From assembly GCA_030824515.1 (NCBI GenBank), contig JAVBXN010000019.1:54218-118217 (forward strand): a stretch of 64,000 nt of DNA. Direction: 5' to 3'. Under the pieces are notes generated by a model. That model was not told where the DNA came from. It worked only from the letters and a program-made list of their open reading frames with translations, and made no database searches. This DNA comes from Pelobacter sp. GTDB lineage: Bacteria > Desulfobacterota > Desulfuromonadia > Geobacterales > Pseudopelobacteraceae. The position numbers were made by a program, and so were the translations under genes. This document shows positions 17,906 through 26,857 of the stretch, in pieces. The first letter of the stretch is position 1. Every line of letters begins with the position of its first letter.

Positions 17906-18465
17906 GCTCTCTCCAGATTATATAATTCAATCGCCGTATCGCCATATACGCGCCGGTCGATCTTGATGAGAGTTCCTACTATTCCCGGCAAGGGGTTTCG
18001 TACGGAACACTCCGCAATGAATAAGGAATCAACGGTTAATAGCCCAAGCTCACACAATAATTCTGCAATCGACAGGTAAATGCCCGAGTCATATGGCGGA
18101 TCAAGAAACACAAGATCATATTCGGCTCCACGTTTTGAAAGCAACTTCAACGCCTTGTGTGATTCCATCGTCAACAATTCTGATTTACGCTCAAACTTGG
18201 CGGCAATCAGATTCTCGGTAAGTATCCCGGATACTTTTCTGTTCTGCTCTATGAAGGTGCATGAAGCAGCGCCTCGACTTAATGATTCAATACCCAGGCT
18301 ACCGGTACCGGCACAGATATCCAGAACCCGGCATCCTTGATAATTAATTTGGTTCGAAATTATGTTAAAAAGCGACTCTTTGACCCTGTCTGCCGTAGGT
18401 CTGGTTACTTCTCCATGTGGTGATTTCAACTTCATTCCGCGACAGATACCGGCAATTACTCGCAT
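17902..18465 (-). CDS. rsmD: 16S rRNA (guanine(966)-N(2))-methyltransferase
   Basis: A 187-residue SAM-dependent methyltransferase. The start at 18465 has AGAGGA upstream and gives MRVIAGICRGMKL, the usual RsmD N-terminus; 31 codons further upstream in the open frame are not conserved-looking. The SAM loop LDICAGTGSLGIE is at residues 48-60 and the catalytic DPPY at 122-125. It methylates G966 of 16S rRNA in assembled small subunits. It overlaps coaD by 4 bp. Confidence 0.94.
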   Translation of the reverse strand: MRVIAGICRGMKLKSPHGEVTRPTADRVKESLFNIISNQINYQGCRVLDICAGTGSLGIESLSRGAASCTFIEQNRKVSGILTENLIAAKFERKSELLTMESHKALKLLSKRGAEYDLVFLDPPYDSGIYLSIAELLCELGLLTVDSLFIAECSVRNPLPGIVGTLIKIDRRVYGDTAIELYNLERA

Positions 18466-18601
18466 TTCAAATTCCTCTGACTCGGATTCACAGAGAAAGC
18501 TAACGCAAATAGAGAAGCAGGTCAAGCAGGAAGAGGTCAACTCTGGCTTCAAGAGCAATTCTCACGTTGACAACAATGCTTTTCTCGATAGTATGTAGGG
18601 C

Positions 18602-19249
18602 ATGTCAGCAGCCTTACTATTCGATAATGTAAGCCATTCAAATCTGCTTTGTAGATTTACATGCAAGTTTGAAACAGGAACCCGTTCACTGGTCTTGATT
18701 GCAAGAGAGGAAGACAGTCATCAATTTGCGCAATTGATAACGGGAATGATTCAGCCAGATTCAGGTTCCATAAACGTCCTGGGTTTTTCCACGACAGACG
18801 CCGCCAGTGAATCATTAATGGATTTGCGTCTAAAAGTTGGTATTGTCCCTTTTTCAGGTGGTTTGGTTTCAAATTTGAAGGTCTGGGAGAATATTTTTCT
18901 GCCCATGACCTATCATATCGGTGAACCGACTGTTCAAGACCAGGAATCGGCACGCAACTATCTGGAGGAGCTGGGATATAAAGGTAAAAGAATGGCGTTG
19001 CCCGCGCATCTTTCTCTGTTTGAAAAAAGAGTTGTCGCGTTTACAAGAGCAGCAGTAATGAAGCCTGAAATGATGCTTTACTGCAACAGCTTGGAAAAAA
19101 TATCCACCACGGAACAAAACATGTTTTTGACTGTTATGAATCGTTTCCATGCAGAATTGGAAGAAAGAACTTCGATCGTCTTTGCTTCTACCGCGGACGC
19201 TGTTGATATTCACGGATTTGATAATGTCATCTCTTTGCTCCGACGATAG
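18602..19249 (+). CDS. MlaF-like ABC ATPase homologue lacking all ATPase motifs
   Basis: A 215-residue protein with the layout of an MlaF-type ABC ATPase but none of its catalytic sequences. At the Walker A position IMGPSGIGKTT is replaced by IAREEDSHQF. The Q-loop glutamine is lost (IVPFSGGLVSNLKVWENIFLP). The signature LSGG is LSLF. Walker B is MMLYCNS, with no DE. The switch histidine region reads FASTA. Yet the linking elements remain recognisable (GMIQPDSGSINVLG, RVVAFTRAAVMKPEM). It cannot bind and split ATP in the normal way. The MlaD-like gene starts 21 bp later and no MlaE permease gene is present. A structural or regulatory role in lipid transport is an inference. Confidence 0.75.
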   Translation: MSAALLFDNVSHSNLLCRFTCKFETGTRSLVLIAREEDSHQFAQLITGMIQPDSGSINVLGFSTTDAASESLMDLRLKVGIVPFSGGLVSNLKVWENIFLPMTYHIGEPTVQDQESARNYLEELGYKGKRMALPAHLSLFEKRVVAFTRAAVMKPEMMLYCNSLEKISTTEQNMFLTVMNRFHAELEERTSIVFASTADAVDIHGFDNVISLLRR

Positions 19250-19270
19250 TTTATTGGGAATGGTAACTAA

Positions 19271-20251
19271 ATGACACGTGAAGAAGATCCCAGGTTTAAA
19301 CATCTGGAACGAAAAATAGGCCTTTTTATTGCTGTTTCGCTTGTCGGGATCGTTTTGGCGTTTCTGTTCTATGGCATCCAGAAAGATTTCTTTGCCGCAA
19401 CCTACAGTCTTCATTTTACCGTGGATCGCGGCACCGGCTTTTCCAAAGGAATGCCGGTCAAACTTTCCGGCTTCAGAATCGGCCGAGTCACCTCAATATC
19501 TCTTAACGATCAGGCAATGGTGGACATAAGCATTGAACTGGACAAAAAATACCGTACCTGGATTCGAAGCGATTCGGTCGTCAAGCTGGTCAAGGAAGGC
19601 TTGGTCGGTGATAACATCATAGAGGTTTCCGCCGGATCCCAGGATAAACCTGAGATTAAAGATAACGAAGCAATCGTTTATGTAAAAACCAAGGCTCTGG
19701 ATGAGATGGCCGATGAAATCGCGGAGAAGATCAAACCGGTATTGGTCGAGGTGCGCGACATAATCGGTTATATCAACAATCCGGATGGTGATCTAAAAAA
19801 GAGCATACAGAATCTGGAAGCCTTGACTCGCAACCTGGAAGGAACCCGACGTAATACCGACAGGCTTCTGGTCTCCGCCAATGGCTCGATCGAGCGTTTA
19901 TCATCAAAAACCAATACGTTGCTCGACACTGCCAGCAAGAAGGTGGAAGACATTGACCTTGCTCCGACACTTAACCGTGTAAATCTGGCCATTGACAACA
20001 TTGATAAAAAACTGCCTCAACTGCTGGAAAAAGCTGATGCAACACTTACGGACGTATCCGGATTTTCCAGAGAGACCAGGATTCTGTCGGAATCCGCATT
20101 CCCCAAAATCCCCGGACTGCTTTCCCAGACGGAAGATGTGATGCTGGGCACTGACCGTCTGATAAATTCCATACAAAACGTTTGGTTATTCCGGGACAAC
20201 ACACCTCCACCAGCTGGCAAGCTGTTTATACACGGTGACAGCAATGAGTAA
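19271..20251 (+). CDS. MlaD-like MCE domain protein
   Basis: A 326-residue protein with one N-terminal membrane helix (IGLFIAVSLVGIVLAFLFYGI), then an MCE domain of about 100 residues (YSLHFTVDRGTGFSKGMPVKLSGFRIGRVTSI, SVVKLVKEGLVGDNIIEVSAG). A long helical, probably coiled-coil stretch (about 135-290) follows, as in MCE proteins that form hexameric lipid-carrying rings or tunnels across the periplasm. It follows the motif-less MlaF-like gene and overlaps the next gene by 8 bp. No permease is encoded nearby, so any ABC partner must come from elsewhere. Confidence 0.9.
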   Translation: MTREEDPRFKHLERKIGLFIAVSLVGIVLAFLFYGIQKDFFAATYSLHFTVDRGTGFSKGMPVKLSGFRIGRVTSISLNDQAMVDISIELDKKYRTWIRSDSVVKLVKEGLVGDNIIEVSAGSQDKPEIKDNEAIVYVKTKALDEMADEIAEKIKPVLVEVRDIIGYINNPDGDLKKSIQNLEALTRNLEGTRRNTDRLLVSANGSIERLSSKTNTLLDTASKKVEDIDLAPTLNRVNLAIDNIDKKLPQLLEKADATLTDVSGFSRETRILSESAFPKIPGLLSQTEDVMLGTDRLINSIQNVWLFRDNTPPPAGKLFIHGDSNE

Positions 20252-21218
20252 TTCAGGACGGTTTCATTCATTGGTGCTATTAACCATGCTGTTATCAACC
20301 GTTACAGCATGTTCAATCACATCCGGCAAATCGGTTATCAGATCGGAGACACATCTTCAAACAGAGAGGTTGCTGGAGAGAGGGTTGCGCGCCCAGCAAA
20401 AAAGCGACATTCGACAGGCCGAACGTTTTTTTGCCGATGCGTTGGCATTAAGCTCATCAATTGAAGACAATCCGGACCGGGTTATTGCGCTTGTCAACCT
20501 TGCCCGATTGAACAGACTGGGAGGAAAGATCGACGCATCCAATCTCTATATAGATCAAGCGTTACAAATCTGCATCGCCCACCCTGAATTCACCTCTGAA
20601 GTCACGTACGAGAAAGCACTGGTTGAAATTGCCCTAAACAACAATAACGATGCTTTGAAGTGGGCCTCCAGATCCCTGGATGCCGAAAATGGTCCGTCAA
20701 AGGGTGTCAGACGTAATCTGTTGGCAAGAATACTACGCATCAACGGCAATTTGGCCGCCGCGATCAAAACCGCAACCATCGCGCTGCAGGAGAACAGAAA
20801 CAATGATCTGCCCGAAGAAGAGGCAAACTCATTGAGGATGCTCGGAGATATCGAACTGGAGTCTAGCCGCCTGGAATCGGCTGAAAAGCTGCTTCTGGAG
20901 GCACTTGAGATTGACAAGAGGATCGGGGCGAGCGCCAAGATCGGCCTGGACCTGGAGAAACTTGCGGAAGTTGCCGAGAGGAAATATGAGCCAGTCCTGG
21001 TAGCGGAATATCTGGAACGGGCCTGTTCGGTTCATCTGTCAGCCGGAAGAAGGGATAAGGCTGCTGTTCTTCTGCAAGAACTTATTAAAGCGTATCTAAA
21101 GAGTGGAAATACTAAAGCGGCGGAGAAGGCCAAGTCGACTCTGGAACAACTTGGCAGCAAAACAGCACCCTACACCAGTTCAATATCTGAAATAGCCAAC
21201 CCTTCCAGCAAACCATAG
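20244..21218 (+). CDS. TPR lipoprotein linked to the MCE gene
   Basis: A 324-residue protein. The ATG at 20244 overlaps the mlaD-like stop, implying translational coupling. The N-terminus is a lipoprotein signal (LVLLTMLLSTVTAC, cysteine around residue 22). The rest is made of TPR-like helical pairs (QKSDIRQAERFFADAL, EANSLRMLGDIELESS...AEKLLLEALEI). It is probably anchored in the outer membrane facing the periplasm and may act with the MCE protein in envelope lipid transport. Its 3' end overlaps the convergent ppx/gppA-like gene by 49 bp. Confidence 0.85.
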   Translation: MSNSGRFHSLVLLTMLLSTVTACSITSGKSVIRSETHLQTERLLERGLRAQQKSDIRQAERFFADALALSSSIEDNPDRVIALVNLARLNRLGGKIDASNLYIDQALQICIAHPEFTSEVTYEKALVEIALNNNNDALKWASRSLDAENGPSKGVRRNLLARILRINGNLAAAIKTATIALQENRNNDLPEEEANSLRMLGDIELESSRLESAEKLLLEALEIDKRIGASAKIGLDLEKLAEVAERKYEPVLVAEYLERACSVHLSAGRRDKAAVLLQELIKAYLKSGNTKAAEKAKSTLEQLGSKTAPYTSSISEIANPSSKP

Positions 21219-22081
21219 TCGCTGACCTTTAACCGCCCGAATCCGAATCGGTCCATCACCTGTTCCGTTATAAGAATACCGGCCATGATCAAATCCTCCC
21301 GCCCTTTTTCAAGGCCTGGAATCGAGATTCTCTCTGACGGTGACAATGGCAGCAACCTCTGATAGATCGCTTCAATTTCAGCTCTGCTGATCAGAAAGTT
21401 GTTAACCCGGCGATAATCGTAATCTGTCATCTCCATCTGGATGGCGGCCAGCGTCGTAGCGGTCCCAGCGGTTGCGACCAGTTCCGAGCCCGGTTGTCCG
21501 CAGATGCCGGCCGCTGACATTTCGGCTTCCAGCTGATTCATCACGGTCACGATCCTCTGGTTCATGGACCGGAAGGTAGTGAAACCCTCAGTCAGTCTGA
21601 CGACCCCCAACGGAATACTGCGCACGAACAGTGGAATCCCTTTTTCAGCAAAGGTAATCTCCGTACTGCCCCCGCCCACATCTAGAACCACCATCTTCTC
21701 ATGAATTACATCAAGACCGGAGATAACTCCTTCCAGCGTCAAACGTGCTTCAAGATCACCGCCGATGACGTTCAGCTTGATTCCGGTCTCACAAAAAACA
21801 TGTTCTACAAACAAGGCCCCGTTTAGCGCATCCCGGACGGCGCTGGTAGCTGAAGCCCGAATCTGCTCCACGCCATATCCCCTGATTATGCCTGCAAATT
21901 TTGTCAAGCAGTTCAATCCACGCTGCTGGGCTTCTTCAGACAAACCCATGTCGTCGGAAAAGCCTCCGCCAAGCCTGACTATTTCCCTTTCGACGTGCAG
22001 AGTTGAAAGCTTCTGGTTGATGCGTTCTCCGATGAGCAAACGGGCCGTATTGGTACCGAAATCAATGGCTGCACATTTCAT
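21170..22081 (-). CDS. Ppx/GppA-type phosphatase
   Basis: A 303-residue protein of the sugar-kinase/HSP70 ATPase superfamily. It has AAIDFGTNTARLLIGE at the N-terminus, ATSAVRDA (78-85) and VVLDVGGGSTEIT (131-143), which are the Ppx/GppA nucleotide and phosphate loops. It splits polyphosphate or guanosine pentaphosphate; which one cannot be told. It is the short form without the C-terminal HD-like domain. The start at 22081 is 2 bp after the upstream transporter's stop; 37 more codons in the open frame run back into that gene. Pairing with a Na/Pi transporter suggests a phosphate-handling unit. Confidence 0.9.
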   Translation of the reverse strand: MKCAAIDFGTNTARLLIGERINQKLSTLHVEREIVRLGGGFSDDMGLSEEAQQRGLNCLTKFAGIIRGYGVEQIRASATSAVRDALNGALFVEHVFCETGIKLNVIGGDLEARLTLEGVISGLDVIHEKMVVLDVGGGSTEITFAEKGIPLFVRSIPLGVVRLTEGFTTFRSMNQRIVTVMNQLEAEMSAAGICGQPGSELVATAGTATTLAAIQMEMTDYDYRRVNNFLISRAEIEAIYQRLLPLSPSERISIPGLEKGREDLIMAGILITEQVMDRFGFGRLKVSDYGLLEGLAISDIELV

Positions 22082-22083
22082 CT

Positions 22084-23718
22084 TTACTCGGTTCTCCTGA
22101 TCTGAACACCCATGACATTCCAGCACAGTTCCGCAATTCTCATGCAGGATGAAGACATCTCCTGAAAAAGCATGGCGGAACGTGGCGGGCAAACCCCGGA
22201 ACAGATTCTGCTGAAATGCGACTCTTTAATCTGGTCATATAGCTGACGGGTACGGGCTTTCATCTGATGTAATTCATCACGGTCATAGTTCTCGCTGGAA
22301 GAAACGAATTTTTCCATCCTGATGATTATGTTACCGGTCTGCTCAACCAGGGTTATAAGGTCACGCATTGCATCGGGAGAAAAGATAATTCCCGACTGCT
22401 TGCGGTCCAACGTGCAATCCAGAATATCCTCACAGACATCACCTATATGTTCCAGTGCGGAAACAACCTGAATAAGACCTGGAACCTCGAACATTATATC
22501 AGGTCCGCTGGCACTTTTTGACAATGCTGCCAGAAACGAAGTTATTTCAGAATTGAGTGAATCCAGCAGCTGTTCATGCTGACGAATCGTTTCAACCCGC
22601 CGCGCATCAAAGTTGGAAAGAATTGCGAGAACATCAGCAAACATCCAGGAAGTTACAGCTGCCATACGCTGAACCTCCTTCCTGGCTTGCTCAAGCGCAA
22701 TAGGTGGAGTTATCAGGATGCGTCGGTCGAGATAACCGGCACTGGGCTGCATGCCTCCCACCTTGCCGCTTGCATCCGACTCGAACATATGCAGGAGCCT
22801 GGAAACCGGACTTGCGGAGACAAACAGTATCAGAGCTCCAATTACACTGGGTATGGTATACCCCCATGATAAAACATTGCAGAGGTCATTATTGCCGAAG
22901 CTGGAGGCAATTTCATAAGAGAAATCCGCAACGGCCTGCGAAAATATTATTAAGGGCAAACATGTAATCAGCGTGATCAGCATCAGAACCATCGCGACCC
23001 GCCTGGCGACATATTTGCCACCAACAGATGCAAGCAGCCCGATCACCGACATACCAAGCATGCCCCCGCAGCACATGGCAAATGAGAGCGACAGCGGCAT
23101 TTCTCCGTTATTCTCCAGGGAAGCGATTATGGAAAGAGTGGACTGGGTGGATTGAACTAGAAAAGATATTATGGCGCCGGATAAAGCCGCCATGAGACTT
23201 GACTGATACAGCATTCCATAAATCAGGTCGTTAAGAGGGTGGCCACCATTGACCGGACGGTAACTTCCCTCCAGCAATGACAACCCGAAAAACAGCAGGC
23301 CGACCCCAAGCAACAGGGTTCCATAATGAACAAGACGGCGGTTTCTGAAGAAATACTTGATTATGAATCCGCCTAAAATGAAAAAACCGGAAAGCAGGCT
23401 ATAAGGAATCAGGTGCAGGTGCAAAGAGAGAGAACTACCGAGCAGGATTCCGGAAAGGACACAGATTGCCTGAAAAACGTTAATAACGCCGCCATTAAGC
23501 AGTCCGACGGCAAAAATCACCGCCGCACTACCGGAACTGAGCGCGAACGTCATTACAATACCGGACAAGAGGGAGGTAAAACGATTTGACATCAGCAGAG
23601 AAACCAGATTTCTGATGCGGTGATCCGCAATAGCACGAATACCGTCAGACAACAGTTTCATTCCGAGCAAAAAAAGTCCGATGCCGCCTAAAGCACCTTC
23701 TAAAAGACTCAGATGCAT
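22084..23718 (-). CDS. Na+/phosphate cotransporter family protein with PhoU-like tail
   Basis: A 544-residue inner-membrane protein. Residues 1-300 hold about eight hydrophobic segments with two inverted Na/Pi-II repeats: GLFLLGMKLLSDGIR...LSSGSAAV and LVQSTQSTLSIIAS, the latter near the family's QSSSA motif. Residues about 340-540 are helical and resemble PhoU (EQLLDSLNSEI, ALEHIGDVCEDI). It is likely to import phosphate with sodium or to adjust its efflux. No strong ribosome site is seen before the ATG. It is co-directional with, and 2 bp from, the ppx/gppA-like gene. Confidence 0.9.
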   Translation of the reverse strand: MHLSLLEGALGGIGLFLLGMKLLSDGIRAIADHRIRNLVSLLMSNRFTSLLSGIVMTFALSSGSAAVIFAVGLLNGGVINVFQAICVLSGILLGSSLSLHLHLIPYSLLSGFFILGGFIIKYFFRNRRLVHYGTLLLGVGLLFFGLSLLEGSYRPVNGGHPLNDLIYGMLYQSSLMAALSGAIISFLVQSTQSTLSIIASLENNGEMPLSLSFAMCCGGMLGMSVIGLLASVGGKYVARRVAMVLMLITLITCLPLIIFSQAVADFSYEIASSFGNNDLCNVLSWGYTIPSVIGALILFVSASPVSRLLHMFESDASGKVGGMQPSAGYLDRRILITPPIALEQARKEVQRMAAVTSWMFADVLAILSNFDARRVETIRQHEQLLDSLNSEITSFLAALSKSASGPDIMFEVPGLIQVVSALEHIGDVCEDILDCTLDRKQSGIIFSPDAMRDLITLVEQTGNIIIRMEKFVSSSENYDRDELHQMKARTRQLYDQIKESHFSRICSGVCPPRSAMLFQEMSSSCMRIAELCWNVMGVQIRRTE

Positions 23719-23743
23719 TTATGTGACACGGCTACACATAAAC

Positions 23744-24385
23744 TTATTTTACAATTTTAAAAGGGAACAGAAAATCAGGGGCTGAAGATTTTGTTGCGCC
23801 TTTTGCAAATATCAATAATTTTATGTTTTTATGAGATGCGGGATCAAACTTGAAATAGGTCAATCCCTCGATTTTCATACCAGGGATTACCGAAACCATC
23901 GGAAGGGCCTTTGTATAAATATCATGCGGATACAGTTCATAATAGTAAGGAAGGGACGAATTGGATCTGTTATAGAAATTGGTCTTTTGATAGTCTTCAA
24001 GGTAGTAGAATCCCACATAAGGATAAGGCATCAGGTAGTATGAGTCCTTTTTCAACATCTCACGAACCTTGTCAGGAGTTAAAAGCGTGTATTGCAAATT
24101 GTTTTCATCAACGAGCACAAAAGAATCTTCGGAGAACGCTATCTCGGTCCCGGAGGTATTTCTTATTGAAACCAGAAAAGCGGTTACGAAACCTTCAAGA
24201 TTATAGGCGTTAATACCGGTTTCATCCACACGTACCGATATTTCGGTTCCGTTGTGAGTTATTGTTTGCGAGTTATCGGCCAGATTGACACTGCCGTTGG
24301 CAACCTGTTCAGGAACTAGCTTTACTGTAGAACAGCCGCTCACGAATAAGAATACACTAATTATTATCAATAGGGCAAGTTTCAT
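23744..24385 (-). CDS. Lipoprotein of unknown function
   Basis: A 213-residue protein with a lipoprotein signal (LLIIISVFLFVSGC, cysteine at residue 18) and GGGGAG before the ATG. The mature part is beta-rich, with many aromatic and Asn residues (YYLMPYPYVGFYYLEDYQ). It contains a segment, FLVSIRNTSGTEIAFSEDSFVLVDENN, like the immunoglobulin-like domains of periplasmic lipoproteins that respond to envelope stress. I do not recognise a named family. It is the last gene of a cluster with an exported protein and an OmpA-type barrel upstream. Confidence 0.78.
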   Translation of the reverse strand: MKLALLIIISVFLFVSGCSTVKLVPEQVANGSVNLADNSQTITHNGTEISVRVDETGINAYNLEGFVTAFLVSIRNTSGTEIAFSEDSFVLVDENNLQYTLLTPDKVREMLKKDSYYLMPYPYVGFYYLEDYQKTNFYNRSNSSLPYYYELYPHDIYTKALPMVSVIPGMKIEGLTYFKFDPASHKNIKLLIFAKGATKSSAPDFLFPFKIVK

Positions 24386-24401
24386 AATGTCTCCCCGGCA
24401 A

Positions 24402-24854
24402 TTAATGTTCTTCTGTTTTCTTAGGGTCTATCGGAATCGAATCCAGCCGTTTGATATCATCGGCAAAAAGTGCAATCGTAAGCAGAGATGATGTTTTTGT
24501 CTTTCTGGTTCCCAACTGGATGGTAATCCAGAGATCAAGCTCAAGTTTATGCTTCACCCGCAGATACTTTTCGATCCGACCTGCAACCTGATAGGCGTTG
24601 ATGACATCCTGCTCACGTTCAGGACGCCCTGAATAACTGCATTCCAGCTTGATAATATTATCCTTTGCAATTCTTTTAAGTTCCGGAACCAGGCGATCAA
24701 ACTGCCGGTACACACTCTGGTCAACACTACCCTTAACCGGAACCACAGCCAAAACCCTTGAGGTTTCCGTTGGATTTTGAGCAGAAGCAGTGCCATTGAA
24801 AATCAATGTCAGCAGAATAATAGCATAGTATGTACAGAACTTGCTAAAATTCAT
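24402..24854 (-). CDS. Exported protein of unknown function
   Basis: A 150-residue protein starting 1 bp after the stop of the OmpA-type gene; the longer open frame upstream lies inside that gene. It has a signal peptide (YYAIILLTLIFNGTASA). The mature part has a regular alpha/beta pattern (RVLAVVPVKGSV..., VINAYQVAGRIEKYLRVK, LDLWITIQL). The stretch EQDVINAYQVAGRIEKYL...LDLWITIQ resembles part of OmpA-type or channel-lipoprotein periplasmic domains but is not diagnostic. It is probably translationally coupled to, and works with, the barrel protein. Confidence 0.75.
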   Translation of the reverse strand: MNFSKFCTYYAIILLTLIFNGTASAQNPTETSRVLAVVPVKGSVDQSVYRQFDRLVPELKRIAKDNIIKLECSYSGRPEREQDVINAYQVAGRIEKYLRVKHKLELDLWITIQLGTRKTKTSSLLTIALFADDIKRLDSIPIDPKKTEEH

Positions 24855-24855
24855 G

Positions 24856-26466
24856 TCATTGACCGTCCTTGGAAACCAGGAAGAGGATTTCCGTGCGGCG
24901 GTTCTTTTTGCGGCCGTCTGCAGTTGCATTATCGGATATGGGGGTCGATTTACCTAATCCCTTGATAAATATCTTGGAAGGATCGACACCTTCATTACTG
25001 ATGAGGTATGTAGCTGCGGAGATAGCTCGTTTCAGGGACAGGTCCATATTGTAGGCCAATGAACCGATACTGTCAGTATGTCCGTCAATCTTCAGATACA
25101 ACCATTTCTTGTCTTTCCTGATCTGTTCGGCTACTTCCGATAACATCTTCTTGCCTTCAGTGGAAAGAGTCCATTGGTCAAAATCGAAAGTTACATCCGG
25201 AAACCTGAAACGACGATAGACCGACATGCGCTCTGGCAGTGCGGCAACCGCGGGGATAGAGACCTGTGAGCCCTTGACATCCACACCATACAACGGAGTT
25301 ATGCCGCGAATACGGTTCATGGTATAGTCTACCGCGCTTGCTTCCCTATCCTGTATTTTCTGCGGTTGAAGGGAGATCTCCTCATCGGCGGCTTTTAGTG
25401 GTATCTCGACCGGAATCACGGGTGATGTCAGGTTGGAAGACGCCTGTTGCGGAGCAATGGTAATCTGGCCGTAAGGCTTGATCAGAACCTCTTCCCTATC
25501 TGAATCAACCTCAACCTCAAGTTTGCTTACAGGTGAAGACTGGGCGGCCGAAGCCTTGAGAAGCAGGCTGGATATGGGTATGATTTTAAGGGGTTTGAGA
25601 GCGTCCTTGGCTTTGTCCTTGGATGCCTGCTTGCGACCGACCGAAGGAATCGGCTTGACAAATGTGCCGACTCCCTGACAGGAGCTCAGTCCGAACAACA
25701 GTTTGAGATCGGGGTCGTAATCCCCGAAACCGGTGCCAGCCGAAGCATTGATTGTCAGATGCGGGGAGAGATAGTACTGGATACCGGCTGAAACTTCCAT
25801 GCTGTAGCCGGAATGGATGTTCAACCTGCTCAAGGCAGGATTATCTTCCACATAGTAGCGCTTGGTGCCGGCGACAAGTTCGCCAAGCAGCTTCATTCGC
25901 GGCAGAAGCATGTAATCGATTCCCGCACCGAAGGTGAATTCATTATCCATTGACGCGCCGGAAATCGAACCGGGCATCAGATAACCGGCAGTGGCATGCA
26001 AGCCGAAATCGCTCTTGTTGATGGAAGTTATCAGTTTTGCGGAAAGATCGGTGACTCCATCAGCGATGCGATTCTCCGAGATGTGCCGTTGTCCCAGAAA
26101 ATCAAACGCCATCTTGAACATCGATGAGCGATCGCCAAGGAAGCGAAGTTTGGTACCGATATCGAGAGTGCCCCTACCGGATGCATCTTCTTGTCCGTTG
26201 AACAGGATGTTCGGATATGCGCCATAAACCTCCCAGAAAGTTCCTATTCCCAAGGTTATGGAAACCGGTACTATCAAGGAGCTTTTCTTGTCAAAACTGT
26301 TATTTTTACCGTAACACGACCACATACCGACGCAGATATTCCCGGCATCCAGTGTTTCGGCAGATGGCACATCAATAAGTCCGCTTGATCCGGATCTGCC
26401 CGGGTTGGCCGATGCGCAAACCGGAATCAGGCAAGCTAATATGACTACGATAAGAAAATTAATCAT
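24856..26466 (-). CDS. Outer-membrane beta-barrel protein with OmpA C-terminal domain
   Basis: A 536-residue protein from the ATG at 26466; an in-frame TTG eight codons upstream is an alternative, and neither has a good ribosome site. The signal peptide reads FLIVVILACLIPVCASA. Residues about 20-240 show alternating hydrophobic beta strands of an outer-membrane barrel. A linker rich in Ser, Lys and Pro follows. The last 120 residues are a clear OmpA-type peptidoglycan-binding domain (VTFDFDQWTLSTEGKKML, KIDGHTDSIGSLAYNMDLSLKRA, DGRKKNRRTEI). It should tie the outer membrane to the cell wall. It heads a three-gene envelope cluster. Confidence 0.88.
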   Translation of the reverse strand: MINFLIVVILACLIPVCASANPGRSGSSGLIDVPSAETLDAGNICVGMWSCYGKNNSFDKKSSLIVPVSITLGIGTFWEVYGAYPNILFNGQEDASGRGTLDIGTKLRFLGDRSSMFKMAFDFLGQRHISENRIADGVTDLSAKLITSINKSDFGLHATAGYLMPGSISGASMDNEFTFGAGIDYMLLPRMKLLGELVAGTKRYYVEDNPALSRLNIHSGYSMEVSAGIQYYLSPHLTINASAGTGFGDYDPDLKLLFGLSSCQGVGTFVKPIPSVGRKQASKDKAKDALKPLKIIPISSLLLKASAAQSSPVSKLEVEVDSDREEVLIKPYGQITIAPQQASSNLTSPVIPVEIPLKAADEEISLQPQKIQDREASAVDYTMNRIRGITPLYGVDVKGSQVSIPAVAALPERMSVYRRFRFPDVTFDFDQWTLSTEGKKMLSEVAEQIRKDKKWLYLKIDGHTDSIGSLAYNMDLSLKRAISAATYLISNEGVDPSKIFIKGLGKSTPISDNATADGRKKNRRTEILFLVSKDGQ

Positions 26467-26527
26467 AATTAAATATAAACAGGATTCCAATCGTTGCTTT
26501 GTCTGAAAGGGTTTGCGCCATATTTAG

Positions 26528-26803
26528 CTAGCCTAGAACCATCTCTTTCAGTTCTTTTCCAACCTTGAAAAACGGCAGTTTTTTAGGACTTACCTTGATT
26601 GGCTCACCGGTTTTGGGATTTCTTCCGGTATAAGTGCCATAATCCTTGATAACAAAACTGCCCAGACCTCGTATTTCGATGCGATCTCCATTTATCATGG
26701 CTTCAGTCATTGAAGAAAATATCAAGTTAACAATCTCTTCAGCACGCTTTACCGGAATCTCTTTTTTAAGGGCCAACTGCTCAATAAGTTCTGATTTATT
26801 CAT
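26528..26803 (-). CDS. IHF/HU-family DNA-bending protein (IHF beta-like)
   Basis: A 91-residue histone-like protein. MNKSELIEQLA and the arm region RIEIRGLGSFVIKDYGTYTGRNPKTGEPI, with its conserved RNPKTG loop and proline, are those of the IHF/HU fold. The MxKSELIE start and GLGSF pattern are closer to IHF beta than to HU. GGAGG lies 5 nt before the ATG at 26803. It bends DNA and assists promoter architecture and recombination. It stands between the TPR gene and the OmpA-type gene. Confidence 0.9.
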   Translation of the reverse strand: MNKSELIEQLALKKEIPVKRAEEIVNLIFSSMTEAMINGDRIEIRGLGSFVIKDYGTYTGRNPKTGEPIKVSPKKLPFFKVGKELKEMVLG

Positions 26804-26857
26804 TACGACCTCCAATGTATAGCCATATTCGGCGTTAAAAGCAAACTGAAGTTCAAT

